From the NCBI GenBank assembly GCA_964035795.1, contig OZ038327.1:126001-190000 (forward strand): a DNA stretch of 64,000 nt, given 5' to 3'. The DNA is from Pterobdella sp. o SKG-2022. Its lineage: Eukaryota > Annelida > Clitellata > Hirudinida > Piscicolidae. Below are positions 26,863 to 39,501 of the stretch, one piece after another; position 1 is the stretch's first letter; every line of letters begins with the position of its first letter. A program made the position numbers and the translations under genes. The notes below the pieces were generated by a model. It made no database searches, had not been told where the DNA came from, and saw only the letters and a program-made list of their open reading frames with translations.

Positions 26863-29859
26863 ATGTTTACACTTCTATCATTTCTATTTTCTTTCTTTCA
26901 TCTCTTCGGTGAGTACAAAATAAAAATATTGATTTCATTTTAATCGCTAGAGGGCTTCGAAACGTTAGGATTTTAGTGGCATTATATAAAGCCTTTTGGT
27001 ACGGATTTTACATGAGAAGTGATACGATGAAACAAAATGGAGGCGTTCGATACTTCATTTTATAACAGAGGTAGTCTTTGTAAAGCGTTTAAAAGTGAAG
27101 TCAAGGAGATTGCTTGTAGAGATGAAGAAGTTTTGTATCCATGCCAACAACGTAACCTAGAAACCATCATATCTCTCATCAAAGCCATTTGCACATCATT
27201 AATCCTCTACATGCCTCATCTATGTATCTGCAATGAACCACCCAGTCATCCATCCATCTACCCTTTACAACCACACCCTTCCCAACCATCCACACACCCA
27301 TCACTACCACACCCTTTCCAACCATCCATCCACCCATTCATTTGCAACCACCCATCATTTTAGTCACCAAGTACGTTTTAGTAAAAGATAACGCCCCAGC
27401 AAGTCTTGAAGTTGTACCTGGGCAAAACCACACGTGGAAGTTTCAAGACCGCATCATCGACCATGAGTCAGATGGGTACACTCTAGTGTGTGAGGAGCTT
27501 GTGTGTGCCTTGAAGATCCGTAAGACGACGAAGGAAATGGTGGGCAGGTATGCTTATGAAGGCCTCACACACCACACACAGAAGTTTGTGCTTCTCCATT
27601 ACAGTGAGTTGGTATGGAAATGGTTGGGAAAAAGGTGTATTTTAGGTGTAAATTGTGGAAAAAGAAAGCAAAAGATAAGGGAAATCGAGAATGTTGGTGC
27701 AAGTGCAACTATCAGTGTAACTGCATCTTTACACCCCATCTCTCTCACTCCCTATTTCTACACCCCATTTCTCTCATCCTTCATCTTTCCACTTCCACGC
27801 AGAGTTTGAGTGCCGCCTCTTCAGTCCCAAAAACTACATAATTCAGAACGATTGTGGAGGTTTGAGCAAGACTTTAGCCAGTTGTAAAGTGGTTTATACA
27901 CCTGGATATGACTACAAACCACAACTCAAATGGTCCATTCTCTTTGGAAAAAGTGTGGTGGAAGAAGGTGCGTCCATCCGACCATACATTCATCCGTTCA
28001 TCCACCCATACATCCATCCGTCCATCCACTCTTCCACCCTCCAGGGAAGTTCCCACCAGACCAAATGGAACACCTCTCTCATGAAACAGCAGTCGAGAAC
28101 TTCTCTTTTCCCTCCATCAATGTATTGTCGATTAGCAGCTTCTATCAATCAATATTAATTGTAACAACAAGCACGTAATCATAAAATCAACAAATTACAA
28201 TGACGTAATAGTAGCAGCAATGACGTCAGATACGTGGGGTGGGACTGAATTGCTTCGTTGATGAAGTGGATGACAGATGCTTCAGAAGGATGTTCGCCAG
28301 TGAATACCTGTGTTGGTTATGATGTCATTGTTGTTTTGTCGGTGATGACGTCATTGTTATGGTTACTATTGCTCTATTCAGCATGTTCATTTTTTGTCCA
28401 CCAACCTTCTTGTTTATTTATTCCTTTCATTTCCTTTTCCTATCCTCCATCATTCCACCCCAATCTTCACTTCTACCCCATCTTATTCTCCAGACCTCAA
28501 GAACAAATCAGAGGCAAGCATGGCTCTGCAACGATACAACCAGCGCAAACCGATGCTGAAGGAACAACGTATCGAGATGAAATGCCAAGCCAATGTCAGT
28601 CCCAACATCAGCTGCTTCTACGAGTGGGTGTCTCCCCTCAACATAATGCTGTCTAGAACCCAGGTGCTACAGGCACATCACATCAATGATAAAGGGTATT
28701 ATGAGTGTTACGCTATATGTCGCACAGATACTGAAAGGACCTGTAAGCTCATTTCTGATCGATTCTATTACGATCCTGAGTTATGTTGGTGGGAGTGATG
28801 GATGGATGGTTATGTGAGAGTGAGGTGGGGTAGAAGTGGGTATGAGGGAAGGGATATAGGGTAAAATTATTGTGAGGGTGGGGTTGGTGGGAGTGTGGGT
28901 AGAGGTTTGGAGCAATGGTATTTTAATTATTTGCATGGAACTATGTTAACATCATCGCACATAATTAAGCTTTTTTTCATGTCTAAAGTCACATTTCATC
29001 CCTCATCACCATACCACAAAACCCACCCACCCACATCCACTCAACCAGCCAGCCATCACAACACTTACCCACCCAACCAGCCATCACCACACCCACCCAA
29101 CCAACTAGCCATTACCACACCCCTACAGCTCATAAGTTGTTAATGTACAAGACTCACGAAACAGCCTTCATTTCCATCCTCCTCGTCATTTTTGCTGTCT
29201 ACTGTGTGCTCTTCATCTGTAGTCAAGGACGTCTGCATGGATGGGTCTCTGGTGGTCGACCATTAATGTTGGATAGTGTGAAGGTGGAGAAGGTGGGGGA
29301 TGTGAGTGGGTCAAAAAAAGTGGGTGGTGCAAGTGGGGGGAAGAGAGTGGGTGGTCTTAGTGGAGGAAAAGCAGATGAAGCAAAAGTGGGAAAGAAAATG
29401 GAAGAGGGAAATTTTAGTGGAGAGACTGGAGGTAAAGCTGAAGCTGAGAGTGCTGAAGTTGAAAAGGTGGTGGATGGTTGGAACAAAGAAAATGATGGGA
29501 AAAACAAATGGAAATTTTTTAAAAACAGAAAAAAACATGGTGAAATAAAAAAGGAAGATGGTGGAAATGACAAGAAAGAGATGGTAACTATGGAGAAAGA
29601 TGATGGAATTAAAAGAAAAGATGGCGGAAATGATGTGAAAGATGGCGGAAATAGGGAAAAAGTTGCTCAACACAAAAAAAAAACAGGTGGAAATGAAAAA
29701 AAAGATGGCGGAATTGAAAAAAAAGATGGCGGAAATAAAGTGAAAGAAGTTGAAAGTAAGAGTAGAGATGCTGGAAATAAGGGAAAAGAAGGTGGAGTAA
29801 AGGAAAAAGAAGGTGGAGTTAAGGTGAAAAAGAGTGCAGGTAGAGGGGAAAGAGATTAG
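26863..29859 (+). CDS. Ig-type single-pass membrane protein 2 with Lys-rich tail
   Basis: Eight-exon model, 555 residues, phases consistent: 26863-26908, 27101-27151, 27364-27603, 27803-27967, 28045-28160, 28230-28299, 28494-28742, 29129-29859. Exon 1 encodes a signal peptide, MFTLLSFLFSFFHLF, with donor GGTGAGT. The ectodomain has Cys/Trp patterns of Ig folds: IACRDEEVLYPC, HTWKFQ, FECRLF, LKWSILFGKS, IEMKCQANVSPN, and DKGYYECYAIC before the last ectodomain splice. The last exon gives a transmembrane helix (AFISILLVIFAVYCVLFIC) and a 200-residue basic tail with KKDGGN-type repeats and no Tyr. Exon 2 and the 28160 donor (ATT/GTAACA) are the weakest calls. The exon plan matches Ig-type gene 1. 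Ligand and function are unknown. Confidence 0.66.
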
Positions 29860-30905
29860 TGGTTAAAAAAGTGAAAAAAAGATTGATATCAAAAAAAAGT
29901 GAAAGGAGAAGTGGTTGGACAAAGTGGGCGATATTTGAAAAAAAATGCAAGCACAAAATAATTACAAAATATGATGCTTTATGACATTTGTGCTCTTGTG
30001 CTTGTTTTTTTTATTATTATTTTTATTATAATTATTATACGTTGATATAACAGTTAATTTCTTGCTTGATTTGTTTTTCAAATATTATTATTCTTCTTTC
30101 GTCATCCTCTCAATCAACCAGTTATACAAATACCGCTCCACCGATATTATGCCAGAACAAACATCCTAAAACAATCGTAATAACAATAAAAGAAATAATA
30201 ACAATAAGAAAAAATAGTAACAACAATAAAGCATAACAATAACATAATAACAATAAAAAAATAGAATTACATCCCCACGCTTATTATTGTTATTATTGAT
30301 TGATTTTTTTTATCAGTTATTATCATTTTATGATTATTATTTTTTACTGTCACTATTTTTATTGTTTTATTATCTTATTTTTTTCTCACATTAATATTAT
30401 GATTATTATTATTCTCATTCTCATTATTGTTGTGATTGATGGTGATTGTTCTGATCGATCGATGGACAGATCTGATAAACTGGCATGGATGAATCCGCCA
30501 TCTTTATAAATTTCCAACAGTTTTTATTATTATATTTTTTTTTAAACTCCGCTTTGTTTTATTCATGTCATTCTTCGGTTGATTCTTTTTTTCTTATTAT
30601 GCTTAATTAGATTTATTTTTAGATTCAACAATAAAAAACCTGGCTTTTATTCAATAAAAAATTCAAAAAACAAACATGGAATGTTGAAAACTGTTACAAC
30701 AAGAATTTCATTCATCTGTCTTTCACCACACCACATCACCACATCCCATCCCACCTCAGTCCTACCACATCACATCACCACACCCTACCTCACTCATACC
30801 ACACCAAACCACATCACATCACACCACGCCACATCACATCACACCACATCACATCACATCACACCACACCCCACCACATCAGACCACACCAGACCACATC
30901 ACCCC

Positions 30906-31078
30906 TCCAAGAACTGCCCTTCATCCTCCAATCCAGGCCTCAGTCCACTAGCAGCTGGATCAAAGTCACAGTAAATATATTGAATGGAATTTTGGAAGAC
31001 TCTGAACATTATCACCATCATCATCATTGTCATCAAGGTATTTAGCGTCATCATCACCATCATCGCCAGATGCAGGTA
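30906..31078 (+). pseudogene. Possible remnant of a third membrane-protein gene
   Basis: One frame reads LQELPFILQ and STSSWIKVTVN, like the last strand of an Ig or FN3 fold. Another frame reads TLNIITIIIIVIKVFSV and then IARCR, like a membrane helix and stop-transfer, with a possible donor at 31,078. Joining the two needs a 28-bp intron or a frameshift, so this may be a decayed copy. Low-complexity ATC repeats could also explain the hydrophobic run. Confidence 0.22.
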
Positions 31079-31099
31079 CTCTTCAGGTTTGTACGTCAT

Positions 31100-33400
31100 T
31101 TTGTTTTTTCGAGAAAGAGGAAAGGCTGTTGGCGGAATGGGAGATTTATCTAGGAAATGGGGAGGTTGTCGAATATTATTTGCTCACAAGTTTTTTGATC
31201 TTGTATCTTTTTTGAGTTATTTTCAATATTTTTTAATTTTCAAATAATTATATTTTAATATTCATAAATTTAATTAGCTTATAAGTTCTTATTCATCATC
31301 ATCCTCATGGCTTTCTTCTTCATCATCCTTTTCTTCCTCATCACCATCACCATAGCAACTAACAGAATTGTCGTTATCACCATGGTCTGTTCATTGTCTC
31401 ATTATCACCTCTGTCTTTTTGCCTCTTTTTCTCTGCTTTTCTCTTTCTCTTCTTTTCTTTCTACTTGATCATATTTATATCTCTTATTGTTTTTATATCT
31501 TTTGTTGTTTTTCCTTTTCTAGCTACGCCTCTATCTTTTTCTTTTTTTTTTTGTTTTTTTCTTTTTTTGACTGTCTGCCAATCTTTCTAGATACTTCTCG
31601 TTATTTATAACTCCTATAAAAAAATTTAATTATAAGCCCAAGTGTAGTTAATGCTAACCAACTAATTACATATGCATACAAACGTACATGTATATTAATA
31701 CAAACAGATACCATACAGACATAATCACATGCATATTTACAGGCATCTAATTGGCCAATTATCTCATGAATATTCATGAGGTTATTAACGCATATAAAGT
31801 AATGCTTGTGAGGTTATGTAGGTTTGAGAAGTTTGGTCATGTGAGGAGATAGAAATTATGAATAGTTATTTTAATTTAATTATTTGTTTCAAATAATTAG
31901 TTTATAATTATTTATTATTAAAAATATTTTTATGTTGTGATGTTGCAAGTTGGAGTTGAAAAAAACGATATTAAATATTATGGTACATAATATAGCGATA
32001 ACTTTAAAATTATAACTAAGAAATATTAGGAAAAGTTGTGACTTGTTGTTGAAGAGGCTGGCAAGGAATAAGAACAATAAAAAGCACAAATAACATTAAT
32101 AATAAAAAACAATAATAATAATAAACAAAATTAAATAATAAACAAGAATAATACAAACAACAACAAGCACACATAAAGACACAGAGGTTCGGAAAGACAC
32201 AGAAGTTTCTAGAAACATCTGTGGCTTCAAAAAATATCTACCCCTGCTTGTGAGTGTGACCAACACTTTTTTTATCTATTTGTTCACTTTTAAACTCATT
32301 TGAATCATTATCATAGATAATTATTTGTTCATTTTTATATTGGGCTTGTTATAATACTTATTCCTTGTTTCCAATTTAAAAAAATTCTTAATTTAAACAA
32401 TATAAAATATAAATTCTTAATTTAAACAATATAATTCATAATTTATTCTATCTAAATGCTTCTCTAATCAACCTAAAAACCAATCCAACTTCACACATAC
32501 ACCATCATCATCTTCTTCATCATCATCCTCAGCATCATCCTCATCATCATCATTCTTATTATCATTATTTTTATTGTTCTTATTATTATTATGATTAATT
32601 TTCCATCAAAAAGTAAATACTATTATATTTAACCACATCTTTAATATTTATATCATTAATATTATTATTATTACTATTCTTATTGTTTTATTATTATCCA
32701 TATTTTTTTTTTTCATTGTTTTTAAATTCTTGATATACTCTTGCAGTCTTAAATTCAGACGATATTTTGCTCAGGTTGAAAATTCAATAAACAACAAAAA
32801 CAAACATAATAATAATAATCATAATGATTAGCATTTTTGTTTTGTTGTTTATCTTACTTTTATTATTGGGTTATCTTTGTTTATAAAGTATTTTTCCAAC
32901 ATATATTAAATGAAATATCAATAAGAAATATTTGGAAACCATGGAAACAAAAGAGAGGGAAAAAGACTTGGTATGAAGAACGAATTTCAAAAAAATAATG
33001 AAAGTTTGATTAAGACATAATAAAACTATAATTAATAATAATTTAGCACAATATCAATCGAAAAATAAATATTATGATAAAATTATTCCAAAAATATAGT
33101 TAACCTCACAGTGTGGCTCTGCAATGTTTGATTTTCCAATTCTTTTATTATTTTTATTATTCTTTGTGAACTTTTTTTTTTTTATTTATATTTTTGATTT
33201 ATTTATTATATTTTGTTCTTTTTTTTCATTTTTTCTTTGCAGCGAATCTTGTTTGTTTACACTTCAAGCACACGTAAGGCAAAGATAAAATACATTGTTT
33301 CAACTTTTTAAAAAATTTTTATTTGAAACCCAATGGAAATGTTTCAAATAGTTGTATAAAAACACTTCAAAACCTAAGGAATAGACCAGAACCCAACCTC
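31100..33400. other. AT-rich DNA, no gene seen
   Basis: Pyrimidine-rich DNA to 31.6 kb, then AT-rich DNA with a CATCAT tract near 32,500. An acceptor-like CCCCTCTCCAG at 33,410-33,420 just upstream of the GPCR start suggests that the GPCR has a 5' UTR intron here. Confidence 0.5.
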
Positions 33401-33426
33401 TTTATCTTCCCCTCTCCAGGTCCAAA

Positions 33427-35229
33427 ATGGCGACCATGAACTTTCCCATGGAGGTGGACAGCTTTTTATGGATCTACATCTCGCCATGGATTTTGATGCT
33501 TGGGCTGCTAGGCAACAGTTTGGTGGGAGCGGTGATGATTCGCAAAACAATGAGGTCCTCTAGCACTTGTGTCTACCTCTTAAGTCTGTCCCTCTTCGAC
33601 ACCCTAGCTCTGATATCTGGCATCGTGCCAGAATTCACCCAGGCCCTCCGCTTACCTCTTTTCAACACCATCTCATCAGCCACTTGTCGCTTCGAAAAAT
33701 TTTTCTTCTACACCACTTCCGACACCGCCATCTGGCTCTTGGTCGCCTTCACACTCGACCGCTTCATCGCAGTGTGTTTTCCACTCCGTAAACGTTCATT
33801 TTGCGTGCCTAAGCGCTCCAAACTTATTTGTGCCACCATCCTCTTTCTTGCAATTATCAAGAATTTTCATGTCTTTTGGACCAGAAGTGTTAATCTAAAA
33901 ATAGATTTTGACCTCTGGGACTACCTCCTTGAAAACCAATCAACCAACACCACCACCCTTCCTTCAAATACCTCTTCACCCACCACTGACACACTTTTTA
34001 CCAACAACACCACTTTTGCTTTCTCTCCCCCACCCACTAACACTCTCTTCTCCATCCCTATGAGACCCAAATGTGACAGAGTAAATGACTATATGTACTT
34101 CGAGAGACGTGTTCGACCCTGGTTGGTGTTTGTGATCATCTCACTCCTCCCCTTCCTTCTCCTCCTTCTTTTCAACACCTCCATCATCATCACTCTGCAT
34201 CGCCGGAGAAGGCAAAATATCCTTAACTATAAACGCACCCTCAGAGAAGTGAATAATAATAATAATAACAATAATAATAATAACAATAATAATGGTAACA
34301 ATAAAAATAGCAATGATAATGATAATGTAAATAACAATAATAAAAACACTTCGAACGTCGCTTTTAAAGAAAGAATTGATTGTTTCTTGAGTATTTTTAC
34401 GAAAAATAACAATAACAATAATAATAGCAACAATAATAACAGCAACAATAATAACAGCAACAATAATAACAGCAACAATAATAATAGCAACAATAATAAT
34501 AGCAACAATAATAATAAAAAGAATAATACTAATGATAATAATGGCGATAATAGTATTAATAAAAATAAAAATAATGAAACCAGCAATGACTCAGACATAC
34601 CACTAAGTGCTGGAATTTTCGAAAATGAAAAAGTTACTTCATGCATTGCTGATAATGATCTTCAAAAAAGCAAAACTAACAACAAAAACAATAACAATAA
34701 TAATTTAACTACGGATGATGGCGGTGCAGAAGAAATAAAAAAGTGTAGAGCTAAGACACTTAATATTTATAATAATAATAATAATAATAATCAAAATAAA
34801 AATAATAATAACAATCAAAATAATAATATAAATCAAAATAACAACATTACTAATGTAAGCAAAATGAAGTTATCTCGATTCCACTCGACACCAGTCACAG
34901 ACCCCAAAGCTTCTTCCATCCCCAAAGTACTCCCACCCAGACCTCAGACCACTTACAAGCAGACCACGATGATGTGCTTGGCTGTCTCTATTGCTTTTCT
35001 CATTTTCGTCACGCCATCTATCGTTATGCTTATAGGCAAGCCACATTGGTCGACTGAAGCTGATGGGACCCAAAATGATGTCTATGAAGTTTTCAAAGCT
35101 ATTAACAATCAATTGGCGTACCTTAACCACTCCATCAATTTCTATATGTATTGCTTGACTGGGGGCAAGTTCAGGTCGGAACTTGTGGGCTTGATTAAGA
35201 TTTGGTTGGGGTGTTGTAGAAAAAAGTGA
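33427..35229 (+). CDS. Rhodopsin-class peptide-type GPCR, copy A
   Basis: Seven-pass receptor, 600 residues in one exon. TM1 has GNSLVG. TM2 has SLSLFDTLAL with the conserved Asp. TM3 starts with ATCRFEK (disulfide Cys) and ends LDRFIAV, so DRY is DRF. The second extracellular loop is long, has several NxT/S sites and its partner Cys in PKCDR. TM5 is SLLPFLLLLLFN. The third cytoplasmic loop is about 240 residues, mostly Asn runs. TM6 has VTPSIVM, with Pro but not the CWxP Trp. TM7 has LNHSINFYMYCLTGGKF in place of NPxxY, the form seen in FMRFamide-receptor and GPR139-like invertebrate orphans. Start chosen at MATMNFPME after a 5' UTR acceptor. Converges with copy B at 36.4-38.8 kb. Confidence 0.85.
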   Translation: MATMNFPMEVDSFLWIYISPWILMLGLLGNSLVGAVMIRKTMRSSSTCVYLLSLSLFDTLALISGIVPEFTQALRLPLFNTISSATCRFEKFFFYTTSDTAIWLLVAFTLDRFIAVCFPLRKRSFCVPKRSKLICATILFLAIIKNFHVFWTRSVNLKIDFDLWDYLLENQSTNTTTLPSNTSSPTTDTLFTNNTTFAFSPPPTNTLFSIPMRPKCDRVNDYMYFERRVRPWLVFVIISLLPFLLLLLFNTSIIITLHRRRRQNILNYKRTLREVNNNNNNNNNNNNNNGNNKNSNDNDNVNNNNKNTSNVAFKERIDCFLSIFTKNNNNNNNSNNNNSNNNNSNNNNSNNNNSNNNNSNNNNKKNNTNDNNGDNSINKNKNNETSNDSDIPLSAGIFENEKVTSCIADNDLQKSKTNNKNNNNNNLTTDDGGAEEIKKCRAKTLNIYNNNNNNNQNKNNNNNQNNNINQNNNITNVSKMKLSRFHSTPVTDPKASSIPKVLPPRPQTTYKQTTMMCLAVSIAFLIFVTPSIVMLIGKPHWSTEADGTQNDVYEVFKAINNQLAYLNHSINFYMYCLTGGKFRSELVGLIKIWLGCCRKK

Positions 35230-35231
35230 TG

Positions 35232-35362
35232 TGTTGAGAAGTGATGAAGTGGTGTGGGGGTGTGTGGTGATGTGGTGTGATGAAGTAGTGTGGGGGTGTG
35301 TGGTGATGTGGTGGGATGAAGTAGTGTGGGGGTGTGTGGTGATGTGGTGTGATGAAGTAGTG
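35232..35362. repeat. 36-bp minisatellite, 3.5 copies, after the GPCR-A stop
   Basis: Units of GTGATGAAGTAGTGTGGGGG plus TGTGTGGTGATGTGGT begin within a few bases of the stop codon, so they are in the 3' UTR. Confidence 0.9.
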
Positions 35363-35475
35363 TGGTGAAGTGAATGCAACAAAATTGAATGAAATGCTGG
35401 TAGAGAGAAAAGTGGTTACAACTGCAGGTGATGGCGAGGTGGAAGTTGAATGGTGATGGAAGAAAAAGATGGTGT

Positions 35476-35481
35476 AATAAA
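35476..35481 (+). promoter_or_regulatory. Poly(A) signal AATAAA of GPCR copy A
   Basis: Canonical hexamer about 250 bp after the stop. Confidence 0.5.
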
Positions 35482-36390
35482 ATCTTCAAAAGGACAACAT
35501 GTGAATTGCTATAGATCTCAAAAATTCGCTAATATGCATACATTCGCTAGGTGACGCTGCTGTGCTTTGCTTTTCAACGGTGCTCCATGCGTTTAAAGTT
35601 TACAGTATATTGTTTTTAATTATAATAAAACACTTGTTTTTAATTAAATTTCAAATAAGAATCGAATAATATTTTTTATTTTAAAATAATATTTTCAACT
35701 TTTATTTAAACAGAATAATTATCATATTATGACATAAGTAAGTCAACAATATTGTTATGTGATGAAATACTACATATATACAACGTAATAACCTAAGTAT
35801 GAGATTATCAAAATTACTAACACCATAATTTAGTATTTATTTTAATATAATAAATTCCACTTAATTAACTATTTATAATATGATAAATATTATATAATTT
35901 AATTTTAATTACAAGTCAGCACAATGTAAAATGGCCCTGTTCCATTACTCGTGTTACAAATGACAGAATATATTAAATGCGTCAAAATTTCCCTAATATT
36001 AATAATATAATATTATTACAAACTATAATATTCTAAAAACACTAAATAAGCACAACTAGAGGCGATGACGTCATTGTGGCCATTTTGTTTGGTCTGTTTT
36101 GATGGTTCGAATGGAATTGTGTAGGATTGACTAAATAGCACATAAACAACATCGAAGATGGTCCTGATAATGATTCTGTTGTGGTCCTCAAATTTCAATA
36201 AGCATTAATGTTGACTTATGGCATAATTATTCGAACATAATAAACTACGAGGATTTAACATGGGGAATATTATTTGATAATAATTTTATATTCGAATTGA
36301 GTGATAGATATGGAAAAAGATAAATTTTTGACTTCGAAGGAAACAGAATATTTTGCAAAAAATCATTTCTTTTTTCAAGTCTTTCATTTG
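35482..36390. other. AT-rich spacer between convergent GPCR genes
   Basis: Very AT-rich, without repeats of note. One TGACGTCA palindrome lies near 36,066. No gene seen. Confidence 0.5.
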
Positions 36391-38760
36391 TTAGTCGCCA
36401 TCTTTCTTCATCAGTCTGAAAAGACTTTCTAAGCAAAGTCTATTTTTAGCACAACAATCTCCACCCATTCTTCCGAAAGCTCCACCCACATATCTAAACA
36501 CTCTACCCACTTTTCTGAAAGCCACACCCACACCGGCCACAAAGTTCAACTTCAAGTCCTTAAACAAGCACTTCAACTCTTGCCTGAACTTGCGACCTGT
36601 GAAACAGTACAGGAAAAAGTTGATTGAGTGATTTAAATATGCAAACTGGTTATTTATAGCCTTGAAAATGTTGTAAAGTTGATTGGGTGAGCCGTTGCTA
36701 TTTTTAGACCAGTAGGGTTTACCAATCAGCATGACGATAGAGGGGAATATGCAAATGAGGAAGGCTATAGAGGCGCTGACGCACATGAGGGCTGTTTGCA
36801 CGTATTTTGGGGTTTGTGGGGGCTTGTTGGGGTTTTTGGGGGGCTTGGAGGGTGAAGAGGATAAGGGTGATGATGATGATGATAGGAGTGATGGTGAAGA
36901 TGGTTGGAGGGATGAAGTTGGGGAGAGTTTGTTTTGATTTTTGTTATTATTATTATTGTTGTTGGTTTTGTTACTAGTGTGATTATTTTTATTACTATTT
37001 TTTTGGCCCACTTCCTCTTCCGGCCTAATTTTTTCAAACATCACTTTTTTTTTGTGGATGATTTCATTCTTATCATTTATATGATTATTATTATTTTTAT
37101 GATTATTATTATTTTTATGATTATTATTATTTTTATGATTATTATTATTTTTATGATTATTATTATTTTTATGATTATTATTATTTTTATGATTATTATT
37201 GTTTTTATGATTATTATTATTGTTTTGCTCATTGTTATTGATAGTTTTCGAGACAGAGTAGCCGTCATTTTTGCTGACATCATTGGATGTTTTGTTGGAG
37301 AAGAAATCTGTTGTGACGTATTATTATTGTGATTTTCTAAAAGTGAACTTGAGACTAAAAATATCAGAGATATTTATAGAAATGAAGAATAGGGCAAGCA
37401 CTAACCATAGCGGATGTGTTGGACGATAATAAGCAATTGAAAGTGACATCATTGAAAAAATAAAATACAAAACAAAAAAATGATATGACGGGAAAAAAAA
37501 CTCACCTTGGATGTGAGTGGCCACAGTTGAAGTAGTTGGTGTAGCGCTCAACATTTTGTTTTTTCTGGCCACCTTCACTAATGTAAGAATGATCATGACG
37601 TTGCAGACAGTGAGGATGGTGAAGGGGAGGAGAGAGATGGTGGTGAAGGCGATCCATGGTCTGACTAATTTTTCAAAGTACTGGTACCTTGTGTGTCGAT
37701 TGCAAGAGGAAGTTGTGTGGATCAGGGTGGTAGAAATGGGGGTAGTGGAAGTGGGGATGGTGGAAGTGGGGGTGGTGGAAGTGGAGGTGGTGGAGGTGGT
37801 GGGGGTGGTGGAAGTGGGGGTGATGGTGGGGGTGGTGGAGGTGGGGGTGATGGTAGAATTGAGAGTGGGAACAGAAAGATTACTAGAAAGAAAAGAATAA
37901 AAAGGGAACTCAACGTTTTGGGTGACTTCATTAACATCAATATTATTATTATTCGAATTATTATTATTACTATCATTATTATTCGAAATATTATTGTTAT
38001 TATTATTATTTAAATTGTTATTAATGTTATTATTGGAATCATCGAAATATTTAAGAGGGTAAACATTGGAACCATTATGAGTGGTAAGTAAACTTGAAGT
38101 GTTTTGCAGTGGGTGAAGTTGGAGGGAGGAGGATGAAGAAGATGATGATGATGGCGGGAAAAATGATGTGATATAGAAAATGTGGTCTGACTGGCTACCA
38201 GATAGGTGAGTCGTGGTGTTTGTGCTGAGGGAGTGTGGCAGAATGGGGGTGTCAGAGATCAGGGGGATGGGCTGGTTGACGAGGATTCTGGTCCAAAAGA
38301 CATGAAGATTCTTGATAATGGCAAGAAGGAGGATGGGGGCACAAATAAGTTTGGAGCGCTTAGGCACGCAAAATGAACGTTTACGAAGTGGAAAACACAC
38401 AGCAATGAAGCGGTCGAGTGTGAAGGCGACCAAGAGCCAAATGGCGGTGTCGGAAGTGGTGTAGAAGAGAAATTTCTCGAAGCGACAAGTGGCTGATGAG
38501 ATGGTGTTGAAGAGGGGTAGGCGGAGGGCTTGGGTGAGTTCTGGCACGATGCCAGATATCAGGGCTAAAGTGTCGAAGAGGGACAGACTCAAGAGGTAGA
38601 CACAAGTGCTAGAGGACCTCATTGTTTTGCGGGTCATCACCGCTCCCACCAAACTGTTGCCTAGCAGCCCAAGCAGCAAAATCCATGGTGAGATGTAGAT
38701 CCATAAAAAGTCGTTCACGTGCCTCTCATCCTCCTCGTTCCAATCATCCCTCAATGCCAT
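36391..38760 (-). CDS. Rhodopsin-class peptide-type GPCR, copy B
   Basis: Paralogue of copy A on the opposite strand, 723 residues in two coding exons: 38760-37506 and 37307-36391, phases agreeing (1 nt plus 2 nt). TM1 to TM4 are almost identical to copy A (SFLWIYISPW in A, DFLWIYISPW here; both with GNSLVG, SLSLFDTLAL, LDRFIAV, PKRSKLICA). After TM4 they diverge. The second extracellular loop here is very long, Asn- then Thr/Ser/Pro-rich (STTPTSTTPTTST), mucin-like, with its Cys in SSCNRH. TM6 and TM7 (FPSIVMLIGKP, LNHSINFFLYCFTGRKF) are similar but not identical to A. The third loop holds the intron and HKNNNN repeats. The C-tail is longer and ends LMKKDGD. The ATG follows an acceptor (CCATCCAG), so a 5' UTR intron is likely. 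Confidence 0.83.
37078..37230 (-). repeat. 18-bp coding repeat (HKNNNN)n in GPCR copy B
   Basis: About eight units of CATAAAAATAATAATAAT on the minus strand, in frame within the third cytoplasmic loop. Confidence 0.85.
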
Positions 38761-39500
<740 letters not shown>

Positions 39501-39501
39501 A

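Noticed and set aside
28743..28798. Read-through C-terminus of the last Ig exon of gene 2, ending in a stop
   Set aside because: GTAAGC at 28,743 is a strong donor, and the membrane exon at 29,129 fits its phase. The read-through could still be a secreted isoform.
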